Assembly (NCBI RefSeq): GCF_002897035.1
Contig: NZ_BAUX01000020.1
Span: forward strand, 1 to 64,000
From: Methylopila sp. Yamaguchi
GTDB lineage: Bacteria > Pseudomonadota > Alphaproteobacteria > Rhizobiales > Methylopilaceae
DNA length: 64,000 bases
Reading direction: 5' to 3'
The notes beneath the pieces are model-generated. The model made no database searches. It was not told where the DNA came from and saw only the letters and a program-made list of their open reading frames with translations. How positions within the stretch are numbered: the first letter of the stretch is position 1; every line of letters begins with the position of its first letter. A program made the translations under genes and the position numbers. Positions 25,203 to 34,084 of this stretch are shown in pieces.

Positions 25203-26352
25203 GGGCGGACTCCGTCAGACGGCTGTAGACGTCGAGATGAGTGCGGGCGACGGAGAGCCAGTCGCGGCCCAGCGCCGCCGCCCGGCCGCGCTCCGCGAAC
25301 TGGGAGCGGACGGGTTCCGCCAGCGTCAGCATCAGCGCGTTCGCGATCGATCCCGGGTTAAGCGGGTCGCACCAGGCGACGTCTCCGTCGCCGAGGTACT
25401 CCGTGAAGGGCGCGATGCGGGAGGCGGCGACGGGCGTCCCGCTCGCCATCGCCTCAAGCGCCACGAGGCCGAAGCCTTCCCGCACCGAAGGAAAGGCGAG
25501 CACGTCCGCGACGCGGTAGAGCGCGGGCATGTCGGCGTCGGGCAGCGGACCCGTGCGGATCAACGCGCTCGGCGGAAGTCCGCTCGCAGCGGCGTCCCGC
25601 TCGAAGGCCGCGCGGTAATCGCCGTGGTCCAGCACCGAGGCGCCGCCGGCGATCACCAGTTGCGCGCGCTCGTGGAGCCGGCGCACCTGCCGGAAGGCCT
25701 CCAGCAGCCGCCGCGCGTTCTTGCGCTCCTCGACGCCGCCGACCGAGAGGATGATGGGACCGGAGCCCAACCCCAGGCGAACGCGCAGCGTCGCCTCGCG
25801 GCCGTCCGGATCGGGGCGGAACCGCCGGGCGTCGACGCCGTTGCCGGCGAGCGTCGCCTCCAGCCCGTAGCGGGCGCGCAGCACGCCGCGCCAGAGCTCG
25901 CTGACGACGATTTGAGCGTCTGAGGTCGTCACGGAGCGCGTCTGCAGCGCGGCGACCCGGGCGTCCGCAAAGTCGTCGAGGTGGTGCACCGTCCGCGCGA
26001 AACCGCGGACGAGGCCGTCGTCCTTGAGCGTCGCGAGCGCGTTGCCGGAAATGCCGTCCTGGGCGTGGAACACGTCGAAGCGACGGTTCTCCGGTTTCGC
26101 GAAATGCCGGCGATACTCATCGACCCGCGTCATCACCATGTCGTGGGTGTCGCCCTCGACCGGGGCGGCCTCGACGCAGACGGTCTGGAACGGCGCCTCG
26201 CGGAAGAACCCGCGGGCCGCGGGATCGGGGGCGTGGACGACGGGGGCGTGCCCGAGGTCGTGCAGGGCGCCCGCAAGCTCCATCGCGTGGACCACGCCGC
26301 CGCGCGGATTGACCGAATGACAGAGCAGGGCGATGCGGAGAGGCGCCGTCAT
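25195..26352 (-). CDS. MSMEG_0565-family GT4 glycosyltransferase
   Basis: A 385-residue GT-B fold glycosyltransferase. The N-terminal domain starts LRIALLCHSVNPRGGVVHAMELAGALHDLG. The C-terminal nucleotide-sugar site contains ILSVGGVEERKNARRLLEAF and the E-x7-E pattern in FPSVREGFGLVALEAMASGTPV. It starts at the ATG overlapping the AIR-synthase-like gene stop. The sugar donor and acceptor are unknown. Its presence argues that the cluster makes a glycosylated or sugar-derived small molecule. Confidence 0.9.
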   Translation of the reverse strand: MTAPLRIALLCHSVNPRGGVVHAMELAGALHDLGHAPVVHAPDPAARGFFREAPFQTVCVEAAPVEGDTHDMVMTRVDEYRRHFAKPENRRFDVFHAQDGISGNALATLKDDGLVRGFARTVHHLDDFADARVAALQTRSVTTSDAQIVVSELWRGVLRARYGLEATLAGNGVDARRFRPDPDGREATLRVRLGLGSGPIILSVGGVEERKNARRLLEAFRQVRRLHERAQLVIAGGASVLDHGDYRAAFERDAAASGLPPSALIRTGPLPDADMPALYRVADVLAFPSVREGFGLVALEAMASGTPVAASRIAPFTEYLGDGDVAWCDPLNPGSIANALMLTLAEPVRSQFAERGRAAALGRDWLSVARTHLDVYSRLTESAHA

Positions 26353-27338
26353 GACGCCGGTCCCGGGGCGCAGCCGATGAGCGGGCGCGCGGCGAGGTCC
26401 CAGACGGTCGCGACGCCTCCGCGGGATGCGATCTCGACGCGGCCGCCCCGTGTGATCCCGCCGATGTCGGCCGCGGCGATCCCGCGCGCATGAAACCGGC
26501 CGAGGATCGCGTCGACGTGGTTCGACGGCGCGGCGATCAGGTAGCCGAAGCTCGGAAAGCTCCGGAGCCAGCGATCGAGCGGAACGCCGTCCGGCCGGGG
26601 CACGGCGTCGAGCTCGATCCGCACGCCGACTCCAGAGCATTCCGCGAGCATGGCGGCGGTGCCGACCACGCCGGCCTGGCTGATGTCCTTGGCCGCGCAG
26701 CTGAGGCCCGCTTCGGCGATCTCCGGCAGCAGCTCCAGGTCGCCTCGCAGCCGGTCCGCCGGCGCGTCGGTCGCGGCCTCCCAGTTGTCGAAGGGCTCGC
26801 GGTAGCGCCCGCGCAGGTCGACGGCGGCGATCAGGCGGTCGCCAGGCGCGGCGTCGAAGCTCGTGAGCAGGCGCCGGGCGCGGCCGAGCACGGCGACCGA
26901 AAGCTGGCCGCGGTCGCAGGCGAGATTGCTGTGGCCGCCGACGATCGGCGTGCCGAACCGGGCCGACGCGTCGCGCAGGCCCTCCAGCACCGGCGCCGCT
27001 CCGGCCTCGCCGTTCGCCCAGACGGCGTCGACCACCGCGATCGGCCGCCCGCCCATGGCGGCGATGTCGGACAGGTTCACCATCACGCCGCACCAGCCGG
27101 CGAACCAGGGATCCCTCTCCACGAAGGCGTTCATGAAGCCCTCGATCGCGAACAGGAGATAGCCGTCGCCCTCGGGGATCGCCGCGCAGTCGTCTCCGAC
27201 CGCCACCACCGACGCGCCCGAAACGCCGAGGCGCGCGACTGCGGCCGCGATGTCCGCCTTGGCCTCCATCCCGCGGCCGGACCTCAGGGCCGCCGCCAGC
27301 GCATCGAGGTCGACCGTGCCTGAGAGGGCGAGGCTCAT
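26349..27338 (-). CDS. Sll0787-family AIR synthase-like protein
   Basis: A 329-residue PurM/ThiL/SelD-superfamily protein. VGDDCAAIPEGDGYLLFAIEGF holds the acidic metal/ATP-binding residues, MVNLSDIAAMGGRPIAVVDAVW the dimer-interface motif and PIVGGHSNL the nucleotide motif. CAAKDISQAGVVGTAAML marks the C-terminal AIRS domain. It probably phosphorylates or ATP-activates an amide or carboxylate in the cluster's pathway. It overlaps both neighbours by four bases. Confidence 0.9.
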   Translation of the reverse strand: MSLALSGTVDLDALAAALRSGRGMEAKADIAAAVARLGVSGASVVAVGDDCAAIPEGDGYLLFAIEGFMNAFVERDPWFAGWCGVMVNLSDIAAMGGRPIAVVDAVWANGEAGAAPVLEGLRDASARFGTPIVGGHSNLACDRGQLSVAVLGRARRLLTSFDAAPGDRLIAAVDLRGRYREPFDNWEAATDAPADRLRGDLELLPEIAEAGLSCAAKDISQAGVVGTAAMLAECSGVGVRIELDAVPRPDGVPLDRWLRSFPSFGYLIAAPSNHVDAILGRFHARGIAAADIGGITRGGRVEIASRGGVATVWDLAARPLIGCAPGPAS

Positions 27339-27877
27339 GCCGCTCTCCGGACGAGCGTCAGGAAGCCGGCCTCCGGCGTCGCGAATGGCGGATAGAAGGC
27401 GAGGTCGGCCTCCATCCTGAGATGCGGGCGGCCATGAAGTTCGACGGTCTCCAGCGCGCGCCAGCGCAGCCGCTCGAACAGAGGCCCGTTCTGCTCCTGC
27501 ACGTGGGCGAAGAACCGCGTGCAGCCGCGCGCGTGGGCGGAGGACACCGCGAGCCGGATCAGCGCCGCGCCCAGAGCGCCGACGCGCCGGTGGCCGGCGT
27601 CCACCGCAAGCCGCGAGCCCCACCACACGCCGGGCCTCTCCTCGTGGATGCGGACGGTGCCGACAACGGCGTCGTAGGCGACGGCGAGCGACGACGCCGC
27701 GACCAATGGGATCGCGACCTCGTCGATCGCGTCGCGGTCGTCGCCCGCGAAGATCTTCTGCTCCTCGCAGAACACCTTCCGGCGCAGGGCGGCGGCGCCG
27801 CGCCGCTCCCAGTCGCCGACCGCCCACTTGATCTGGTAGCCGGCCGGGACGAAGGGCGTCACCGCTTCGAAGAACAT
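27335..27877 (-). CDS. MSMEG_0567/Sll0786-family GNAT N-acetyltransferase
   Basis: A 180-residue GNAT-fold protein. WERRGAAALRRKVFCEEQKIF (from residue ~23) opens the fold and SRLAVDAGHRRVGALGAALIRLAV is the acetyl-CoA-binding R/QxxGxG/A region. The ATG at 27877 fits the family N-terminus and overlaps the radical SAM gene end by 19 bases. It should transfer an acyl group to an amine in the cluster's pathway. Confidence 0.88.
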   Translation of the reverse strand: MFFEAVTPFVPAGYQIKWAVGDWERRGAAALRRKVFCEEQKIFAGDDRDAIDEVAIPLVAASSLAVAYDAVVGTVRIHEERPGVWWGSRLAVDAGHRRVGALGAALIRLAVSSAHARGCTRFFAHVQEQNGPLFERLRWRALETVELHGRPHLRMEADLAFYPPFATPEAGFLTLVRRAA

Positions 27878-29007
27878 GCGCTCTCTCCGCGTTCGTAGGC
27901 CGCAAGCGACGAGCACGCGCCGCACTTCGCGCAGCCCGCCTTGACGTCGACGGAGCGCAGGCCGCTTGCGATCAGCATGCGGGCGAGGGGGCCGAGGATC
28001 GAGGCCATGAAGGCCGGCGGCGGCGTCGGATGGCTCTCGAGCGGGGTGCCGGAGATCGGCGTGAACGGCACCACGAAGGGATAGACGCCGAGCGCCGTCA
28101 GCCGCTCGCAGACCGCGAGAATCTCGGCCGGCGTGTCGCCGAGGCCGGCGAGGATGTAGGTCGAGACCTGTCCGCGGCCGAACACCGGGACCGCCGCGCC
28201 GAAGGCCTCGAAGTAGCGCTCGACGGTGACCGTCGCCTTGCCCGGCATGATGCGCTGGCGCACCGGCTCCGACACCGCCTCCAGATGCATGCCGAGCGCG
28301 TCGGCGCCCGCGGTCTGCAGGCGCTCGAACCAGGCGTCGTCGTCCGGCGGCTCGCACTGGACCTGGATCGGCAGGTCCACCCGCGCCTTCACGCCGATGC
28401 AGCTTTCCGCCAGGACGGCGGCGCCCCGGTCCGCGCCCTTCGGCGTGCCCGTGGTCATCACCATGTGCCGCACGCCGTCGAGCCGGACGGCGGCCTCGGC
28501 CACCTCGCCGAGTTGGGCGGGCGTCTTGTGCGCGACGGTGCGGCCGGCGGCGAGCGACTGCCCGATGGCGCAGAACTGGCAGGTCTTGGTGCGGCTCTGG
28601 TAGCGGATGCAGGTCTGCAGCACCGTGGTCGCCAGAACGTCACGGCCGTGCAGCGTGGCGATATGCCGGTAGGGCACGCCGTCGGCCGTCGTCAGCTCGT
28701 AGAACTTCGGGCCGAGCGGGAACGAGGCCTCCGCCACGACCGCGCCGTCTCGGGTGATGCGGCTGCGGCCGAAGGCGTCGGGCTTCTCGACCAGATAGGG
28801 GCTGTCGAACGCCGGCGCGGTGTGCACCGGCGCCATCACCGTCATGCCGTCGATGGTGATCGCCTTGTGGTCGGAGGGTCCGGCGCCGCCGCGGCGGCTG
28901 GCGGCCCCCGCGCTAGGATCGACGAGCCGGACCCCGAAGGACTGCAACTCGTTGATCAGCTCCTCGGTCCGCAGCGTCGGCTTCGGCTTGGTCGGCATCG
29001 GCGTCAT
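27859..29007 (-). CDS. MSMEG_0568-family radical SAM protein
   Basis: A 382-residue radical SAM enzyme. The probable cluster-binding cysteines are C133, C143 and C146 ([14 protein letters not shown]), a C-x9-C-x2-C spacing characteristic of this family rather than the usual C-x3-C-x2-C. A second cysteine set near the C-terminus ([10 protein letters not shown]) may hold an auxiliary Fe-S cluster. GGAG lies eight bases before the ATG at 29007. The 5' end overlaps the nitrilase frame by 95 bases. The reaction is unknown; it is a defining member of the Nit1C set. Confidence 0.88.
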   Translation of the reverse strand: MTPMPTKPKPTLRTEELINELQSFGVRLVDPSAGAASRRGGAGPSDHKAITIDGMTVMAPVHTAPAFDSPYLVEKPDAFGRSRITRDGAVVAEASFPLGPKFYELTTADGVPYRHIATLHGRDVLATTVLQTCIRYQSRTKTCQFCAIGQSLAAGRTVAHKTPAQLGEVAEAAVRLDGVRHMVMTTGTPKGADRGAAVLAESCIGVKARVDLPIQVQCEPPDDDAWFERLQTAGADALGMHLEAVSEPVRQRIMPGKATVTVERYFEAFGAAVPVFGRGQVSTYILAGLGDTPAEILAVCERLTALGVYPFVVPFTPISGTPLESHPTPPPAFMASILGPLARMLIASGLRSVDVKAGCAKCGACSSLAAYERGESACSSKR

Positions 29008-29962
29008 CGAATGCGCTCCAGGAAGAATGGGTGGCGGACCGGCGCAGCGGCGCCTGCGGACGGTCGTCGAGGACGAGGCTGAGGAGCTCGGGCCGGGCGT
29101 AATGGCCGATCGAGTCCATCATCCGCTTGCGCTTGGTCACCAGCGCCATGTCGAGATCGGCGATCAGGATGCCCTCGCCCTCGGTGAGCGGCGGGACGAG
29201 ATGCGCGCCCTCGGGCGAGACGATCGCCGTCATGCATCCGCCGGTGAGGGCCTTGCGAAGCTTTTCGTCGGGCGAGATTCCGGCGCGCTGTTCGTCCGTC
29301 AGCCAGCCCGTCGCGTTGACGACGAAGCAGCCGCTTTCCAGCGCGTGGTGCCGGATCGTCACCTCCATCTGGTCGGCGAAGATCGGCCCGACCATGGAGC
29401 CGGGGAATTGGGCGGCGTGGATCTCCTCATGGTCCGCCATGAGGGCGTAGCGGGCGAGCGGGTTGTAATGCTCCCAGCAGGCCAGCGCGCCGACGCGGCC
29501 GACATTGGTGTCGACGGCGCGCAGGCCCGAGCCGTCGCCTTGGCCCCAGATCATCCGCTCGTGGTAGGTCGGCGTGATCTTGCGGCGCTTGAGCTTGAGC
29601 GTCCCGTCGGCGTCGAAGATCAGCTGGGCGTTGTAGAGCGAGCCGTGGTCGCGCTCGTTCACGCCGAGCACGACCACGAGGCCGCGCCGCCGCGCCGCCG
29701 CCGACACCGCGTCAGTGACGGGCCCCGGCACGACGACGGCGTGCTCGTAGAGCCTCAGGTGCTCCCCGCCGGTCGTAACCGGCGGATGCACGAAGGAGAA
29801 ATAGGGGTACCAGGGCAGGAAGGTCTCGGGAAACACCACGAGCTCCGCGCCCTTGCCGGCCGCGTCGTCCAGCGCGTTCAGCACGCGGTCGAGCGTGCCT
29901 GCGCCGTTCTCGATGTCGGGCGCGATCTGGACAGCCGCGGCGCGGACGATGCGTTTTTCCAT
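28913..29962 (-). CDS. Nit6803-family nitrilase of the Nit1C-type cluster
   Basis: A 349-residue nitrilase that hydrolyses a nitrile to a carboxylate and ammonia. The catalytic triad is E46 (VVFPETF), K128 (KRRKITP) and C162 (ALACWEH), at normal spacing. I chose the ATG at 29962 (AGGAG upstream); the ATG at 29980 lies inside a palindromic repeat. The C-terminus (about 32 residues, Ala/Asp-rich) extends 95 bases into the radical SAM gene in another frame, which is unusually long. In pseudomonads the homologous NitC is needed for growth on cyanide (published); the same role here is an inference. Confidence 0.92.
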   Translation of the reverse strand: MEKRIVRAAAVQIAPDIENGAGTLDRVLNALDDAAGKGAELVVFPETFLPWYPYFSFVHPPVTTGGEHLRLYEHAVVVPGPVTDAVSAAARRRGLVVVLGVNERDHGSLYNAQLIFDADGTLKLKRRKITPTYHERMIWGQGDGSGLRAVDTNVGRVGALACWEHYNPLARYALMADHEEIHAAQFPGSMVGPIFADQMEVTIRHHALESGCFVVNATGWLTDEQRAGISPDEKLRKALTGGCMTAIVSPEGAHLVPPLTEGEGILIADLDMALVTKRKRMMDSIGHYARPELLSLVLDDRPQAPLRRSATHSSWSAFDDADADQAEADAADRGADQRVAVLRGPARRS

Positions 29963-29974
29963 CTTCCGTCTCCT

Positions 29975-30087
29975 CGTCATCCCCGGACGGCCGAAGGCCG
30001 ATCCGGGATCGTCATCAGGATGAGGCGTCCTGGCGCTTTGTTTGGACGACGATCCCGGCTCTCCGCTGCGCTTCGGCCGGGATGACG
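29975..30087. repeat. REP-type double palindrome
   Basis: The outer arms CGTCATCCCCGG (29975-29986) and CCGGGATGACG (30077-30087) enclose inner arms CCGGGATCGTC (30003-30013) and GACGATCCCGG (30048-30058). The GTCATCCCGG / GCTTCGGCCGGGATGAC wording is that of the short interspersed palindromes common in Hyphomicrobiales. It sits between two Nit1C genes inside the operon, so it may stabilise the upstream mRNA or attenuate transcription into the nitrilase gene. Confidence 0.75.
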
Positions 30088-30094
30088 TCCGCGC

Positions 30095-30577
30095 TCACAG
30101 CGTCCAGGTGTCGAGGATGAAGGCGTTCTCCTTGCGGTGCAGGAGGACGATGTCGAGCACGTCGAGCGGGCTGATCGGCGTGACGCCGGGGATCAGGGCG
30201 CCTTCGCCGTGGCCGTAGAGCGCCTGGAGCGCGAACCGGCAGGCGTAGACCTTGCCGCCGTCGGCGAGGATCTTCTCGATCCGGTTGTTGAAGTTGAGAT
30301 GGCCCGGGAAGGCCTCGTCGCCGAGCTTCGGGAAGCCGCGCTGCACGCCGAGCGTGACGCCGGGGCCATAGAGCAGGACGGAGGTCTCGAAGCCCTTCGC
30401 GATCAGGCGCGAGGCTTGCAACAGGTTCACGAGGCCGATCGAGCCTTCGAAGGCGACGGTGTGAAACGTAACGAGCGCCTTTTCGCCCGGCGCGGCCTTC
30501 ACGTCCTCGAACACCTTGGTTTCGTAATCGACCAGGAAGTCGCCCTTCTGATTGGCGGGCTTCGTCACTGCGGGCAT
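30095..30577 (-). CDS. MSMEG_0572/Sll0783-family nitrogen starvation response protein
   Basis: A 160-residue protein, first gene of the Nit1C-type operon. [44 protein letters not shown] and [19 protein letters not shown] are family segments; the shape suggests a DsrE-like fold. The Synechocystis homologue Sll0783 is induced by nitrogen starvation (published). GGAGAG precedes the ATG. A σ54 promoter lies about 55 bases upstream. The biochemical role is unknown. Confidence 0.9.
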   Translation of the reverse strand: MPAVTKPANQKGDFLVDYETKVFEDVKAAPGEKALVTFHTVAFEGSIGLVNLLQASRLIAKGFETSVLLYGPGVTLGVQRGFPKLGDEAFPGHLNFNNRIEKILADGGKVYACRFALQALYGHGEGALIPGVTPISPLDVLDIVLLHRKENAFILDTWTL

Positions 30578-30630
30578 CGCTCTCTCCTCGTGTGGCCTCC
30601 GCGGCGCCGGCCGCAGGTCGCGAAGAGATG

Positions 30631-30647
30631 AGCAATCCCCATGCCAA
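30631..30647 (-). promoter_or_regulatory. σ54 promoter of the Nit1C-type operon
   Basis: Read on the minus strand the sequence is TTGGCATGGGGATTGCT, which matches the σ54 consensus YTGGCAYG-N4-TTGCW at every conserved position, including GG at -24 and GC at -12 with ten bases between. Initiation about 12 bases downstream would leave a leader of roughly 43 bases before the first gene. This implies control by an NtrC-like or dedicated σ54 activator. Confidence 0.8.
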
Positions 30648-30668
30648 TCGCTGTTTTAGGATTGCAGT

Positions 30669-30803
30669 CATTGAATGGCGCAATATGCATTCAATAATCC
30701 CGTCAATGCCGGGCTTTGTGCTTCATAAGTTGAATTCATCTTCTTGGGATTGCGCATGATGAGGGCGCCATGTGCGCATCTGCTGAGCAGAAAATTGAAT
30801 GCA
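30669..30803. promoter_or_regulatory. ATTGAATG inverted repeats between Nit1C operon and MocR gene
   Basis: ATTGAATG (30670-30677) and CATTCAAT (30688-30695) are perfect 8-bp arms spaced by 10 bp. A third copy, ATTGAATGCA (30794-30803), is the exact reverse complement of TGCATTCAAT at 30686-30695. The whole region is AT-rich. These are candidate operators for the divergent MocR regulator or for the σ54 activator of the nitrilase operon, lying 25-170 bp upstream of the σ54 promoter. Confidence 0.55.
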
Positions 30804-30878
30804 TTGATCGGGTGCTGGACGCATGCTTCAATCCAGTCAATATTGCAGGCGACGCTCCTCTGAGAATTGCGACGGCCG

Positions 30879-32255
30879 ATGCCTTGGACCCCCGACCTGA
30901 CGCTCAGCGACAAGCCCCGCTATCTCGCGATCGCAGACATGATCGCGGCCGACGTGAAGTCCGGCCGGCTGGCGGCGGGCGATCGCCTGCCGCCCCAGCG
31001 GACGCTCGCGAAGCGTCTCGAGATGGATTTCACCACCGTCGCGCGCGGCTATGCGGAGGCCCGCAAGCGCGGCTTGATCGACAGCCGCGTGGGGCAGGGC
31101 ACCTTCGTGCTGGGCGCACCCAAGACCGCGGCGCTGCGCGCCTCCGCGCGGCTCTCCGCCGATCTCACCATGAACCTGCCGCCCGAGCCGACCGAGCCTG
31201 AACTGATCGAGTTGATGCGGGGCGGGCTCGCGCAGGTCGGCCGGGATCTCGTGGGCCGGCTGCGCTACCAGGGTTTCGGGGGATCCCCGGCGGACAAGGA
31301 CGCAGCCTCGGCCTGGCTCGGCCGCCGCGCGCTCGTGCCGTCGCAGGACCGGCTGTTCGTGACCCCTGGCGCGCACGCCGCCCTGCTCGGCATTCTCGGA
31401 ATCCTCGCCAAGCCCGGCGACGTGGTGCTGTGCGAGGCCGTGACCTATCCCGGCGTACGGGCAATCGCTGCGCAGCTCGGGATCCGGCTCGTCGGCCTGG
31501 CGATGGACGCGGACGGCGTGACGCCGGCGGCCCTCGACGACGCCTGCGAGCGGCTGGAGCCCAAGGCGCTCTATCTCAACCCTACGCTCCAGAACCCGAC
31601 GACGCTGACGGTCTCGGAGGAGCGACGCGCGGCCCTCGCCGACGTCGCGAGGCTCCATGAGCTGCCGATCGTCGAGGACGACGCCTACGGCTTCATCCCG
31701 ATACGCAAGATCTCTCCCTTCGCGGCGATCGCGCCGGACCTCACCTGGCACGTCGCCGGCCTCGCCAAATGCATCGGGGCGGGCTTGCGGGCGGCCTATG
31801 TGGTGGCGCCCAGCGCGAAAGCCTCCTGGCCCTTCGTGGCGGCGCTCCGGGCCGCGAACGTCATGGCCTCGCCCCTCACCGTCGCGCTCGCCACCGCCTG
31901 GATCGAGGACGGCACCGCCGACGCCATCCTGCGGTTCATCCGGGCCGAGACCGCGGCGCGCCAAAAGCTCGCGACCGAGATCCTGCCGGCGGGCTCCTTC
32001 GCGGCGGACCCGCTGAGCTTCAATCTCTGGATCCCGCTGCCCGCGCCCTGGAACCGCTCGTCCTTCGTCGGCCACCTGCGCGACACCGGCATCGGCGTGG
32101 TCGCGAGCGACGCCTTCGCTGCCGGCGGGCCTCCGAGCGAGGCGGTGCGCGTGTGCATCGGCGGCCCGTCGACCCGGGACGAAATCCGCCGCGCGCTGGA
32201 GTTCATCGGCCACGCCTTGGCCGAGCCGCCGGAACTCGCCTCGTCCTACATCTGA
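30879..32255 (+). CDS. MocR-type PLP-dependent transcriptional regulator
   Basis: A 458-residue fusion of an N-terminal GntR winged helix (YLAIADMIAADVKSGRLAAGDRLPPQRTLAKRL, then TTVARGYAEARKRGLI and GQGTFV) with a C-terminal fold-type I aminotransferase domain. VTPGAHAALLGILGIL and LNPTLQNPTTLT match PLP contacts. Lys in VAGLAKCIGAGLRAAYV is the expected Schiff-base lysine. It is divergent from the Nit1C-type operon and is its likely local regulator, or else controls a PLP/amine gene. The start is the ATG at 30879; a TTG four codons upstream is possible. Confidence 0.9.
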   Translation: MPWTPDLTLSDKPRYLAIADMIAADVKSGRLAAGDRLPPQRTLAKRLEMDFTTVARGYAEARKRGLIDSRVGQGTFVLGAPKTAALRASARLSADLTMNLPPEPTEPELIELMRGGLAQVGRDLVGRLRYQGFGGSPADKDAASAWLGRRALVPSQDRLFVTPGAHAALLGILGILAKPGDVVLCEAVTYPGVRAIAAQLGIRLVGLAMDADGVTPAALDDACERLEPKALYLNPTLQNPTTLTVSEERRAALADVARLHELPIVEDDAYGFIPIRKISPFAAIAPDLTWHVAGLAKCIGAGLRAAYVVAPSAKASWPFVAALRAANVMASPLTVALATAWIEDGTADAILRFIRAETAARQKLATEILPAGSFAADPLSFNLWIPLPAPWNRSSFVGHLRDTGIGVVASDAFAAGGPPSEAVRVCIGGPSTRDEIRRALEFIGHALAEPPELASSYI

Positions 32256-32288
32256 CGCGCCGCCCCACAGAGGGTCGGGGACAGCGCC

Positions 32289-34031
32289 TCAACCGCGGAC
32301 GTTATCCCGGGCGGCCGCCAGCGGAACGTAGTGATGCGGCTGGCGCATCGTCACGAGGTCTTTCCGGCGGATCGCGTTGGTGGGGTAGGGGGTCGCGAGG
32401 TTCGTGGTGTCGAGCGTCGAGACCGCGACGCCTTCGCCCTCGAACACGACGGATTCGGTGCGGGGGAAGGTGAAGGTCTCTGGTCCGAACACGCCGCTCT
32501 TGCCGGCGTAGCCGCGCTCCGGGTCGACCACGTTGGCGAAGGCGAAGACCACGTTGTTTTCGCCCGCGCGCGCCCGGAAATGGTGCCAATGCATGGGGTC
32601 CGCGCCGGTCGGGATGGGATAGCTCTGCCGCACCGTCGTGCCGGCGTGCCCGTAGGAGAACACGCCGCCCTGGGCGGCGGGGCAGGCGATCAGGTCGCAG
32701 CCTTTCAGCGCGAGCACCCGACCGGCTTCCGGGAACAGAGCGTCGTGACCGATCAAAAGCCCGACGCGCCCCAACGGCAGGTCGAACACGCGCCAGCGAT
32801 CGCCCGCCGTGGCCCAGGGCCGGTCATGGTCGCTGAGATGCGTCTTGCGGTAGCCGCCGGCGACCCCCTCGGGCCCGACCAGCGCCGCCGCGTTGTAGAC
32901 GGCGTCGCCCTCGGCCTCCGCGAGGCCCGCCACGATGTGGACGCCGAGCTTGGCCGCGATCGCGTAGAGCCGCGTCACGGCGACCCCGGAGAGCGGCTCC
33001 GCTCGGCTCCCCGGGTTGTCGAGGCCGGTGAGCGACAGCTCGGGAAACACCACCAGGCTGGCGCCCCGCGCGGCCGCGTCCGCCGCGAGCTCCGCGATCC
33101 GGGCGAGATTGGCGTCGACGTCGCAGGTGGGCCTGAATTGCGCCGCCGCGACCTTGGAGACGCGACCCGTGGGAAGCGGCTGGTGGCCGTAGAGGCCGTG
33201 GAAGTCGAGGGGGTTCCAGCCGGACTGACCGGTTGCGAGCTCGGCGTAGAGCTCCGGGCGGCGCTGGGCGAAGGTCGGCTCGCCCAGCACGGTTCGCGCG
33301 CGGGCCCGGTCGGTGTCGATGTCCGCGTAGATCACGCCGTCGCCGCCGTCGATCACCGCCGCGATCGCCCCGTCTGGCTCGATCACGCAGCTCCCGCCGG
33401 AGAACTGCACCGTCCGCTCGAGGCCCCAGCGGTTGCTCTCGATGAGGTAGCAGGAGTTCTCAAACGCGCGGCTGATCCAGTACGGCGCCGGCGTGCGCTC
33501 CGAAAGCCAGTTCGAGACGTGGCAGATGACGTCGGCGCCGTCGAGGGCGACGAGCCGCGCCGTCTCTACGAAGTGGATGTCCATGCAGATGAGCAGCGTG
33601 ATGCGCCCGATCGGCGTCTCGAACACCTGATGGCCGAGATCGCCCGGCGCCGCCCATTTCGGCTCGGAGATGTAAGGGTGGCTCTTGCGGTGCTTGCCGA
33701 CCAGGCCCTCGGGACCGATCAGCGCCGCCGAGTTGAAGTAGAGGTTGGTCGCCGGGTCCACCTCGGGCATCCCGATGACGATGTAGGTCCCGGTCTCCTT
33801 GGCGAGCGCGGCGAAGCGATCGGTCGTCGGCCCGGGGATGGTTTCGACCTGGGAGGCGACCTCGTCCCTATCGAACCAGCAGTATCCGGTCGTCCCCATC
33901 TCGGGCGTCACGATCAGCTTCGCGCCGTTGTCCGCCGCTTCGCGCGCGAGCGTGAGCAAACGCGCGATGTTGCGCTCCTTCTCGAACATCGTGGGTTCGA
34001 ACTGGACCGCGGCTGCTTTGAAGATCGGCAC
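32289..34031 (-). CDS. Double-domain carbon-nitrogen hydrolase with degenerate second domain
   Basis: A 580-residue protein with two nitrilase-superfamily domains. Domain 1 (about residues 1-270) keeps the triad E44 (TPEMGTTG), K116 (KHRKSHP) and C149 (LICMDIHF). Domain 2 (about 292-555) keeps E331 (FPELSL) and K396 (YRKTHL), but the catalytic Cys is replaced by Gly428 (LLIGHDALFPE). One site is thus probably active and the other structural or regulatory. It should hydrolyse an amide or nitrile. It lies downstream of the porin gene after a terminator and converges on the MocR gene. Confidence 0.88.
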   Translation of the reverse strand: MPIFKAAAVQFEPTMFEKERNIARLLTLAREAADNGAKLIVTPEMGTTGYCWFDRDEVASQVETIPGPTTDRFAALAKETGTYIVIGMPEVDPATNLYFNSAALIGPEGLVGKHRKSHPYISEPKWAAPGDLGHQVFETPIGRITLLICMDIHFVETARLVALDGADVICHVSNWLSERTPAPYWISRAFENSCYLIESNRWGLERTVQFSGGSCVIEPDGAIAAVIDGGDGVIYADIDTDRARARTVLGEPTFAQRRPELYAELATGQSGWNPLDFHGLYGHQPLPTGRVSKVAAAQFRPTCDVDANLARIAELAADAAARGASLVVFPELSLTGLDNPGSRAEPLSGVAVTRLYAIAAKLGVHIVAGLAEAEGDAVYNAAALVGPEGVAGGYRKTHLSDHDRPWATAGDRWRVFDLPLGRVGLLIGHDALFPEAGRVLALKGCDLIACPAAQGGVFSYGHAGTTVRQSYPIPTGADPMHWHHFRARAGENNVVFAFANVVDPERGYAGKSGVFGPETFTFPRTESVVFEGEGVAVSTLDTTNLATPYPTNAIRRKDLVTMRQPHHYVPLAAARDNVRG

Positions 34032-34084
34032 CGTTATCTCCGCCGGAGAACACGACGCCTCGTGACGCGGGCGCCGTTCAAACA

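Noticed and set aside
28913-29060. Possible frameshift at the nitrilase 3' end
   Set aside because: The triad and core are complete and the radical SAM gene has its own ribosome site, so overlap is as likely as an error; it is kept only as a low-interest finding.
26349-29962. Very long upstream extensions of the Nit1C minus-strand genes
   Set aside because: The extensions read through neighbouring genes in other frames; true starts were placed at ATGs overlapping the previous stops, where family N-termini begin.
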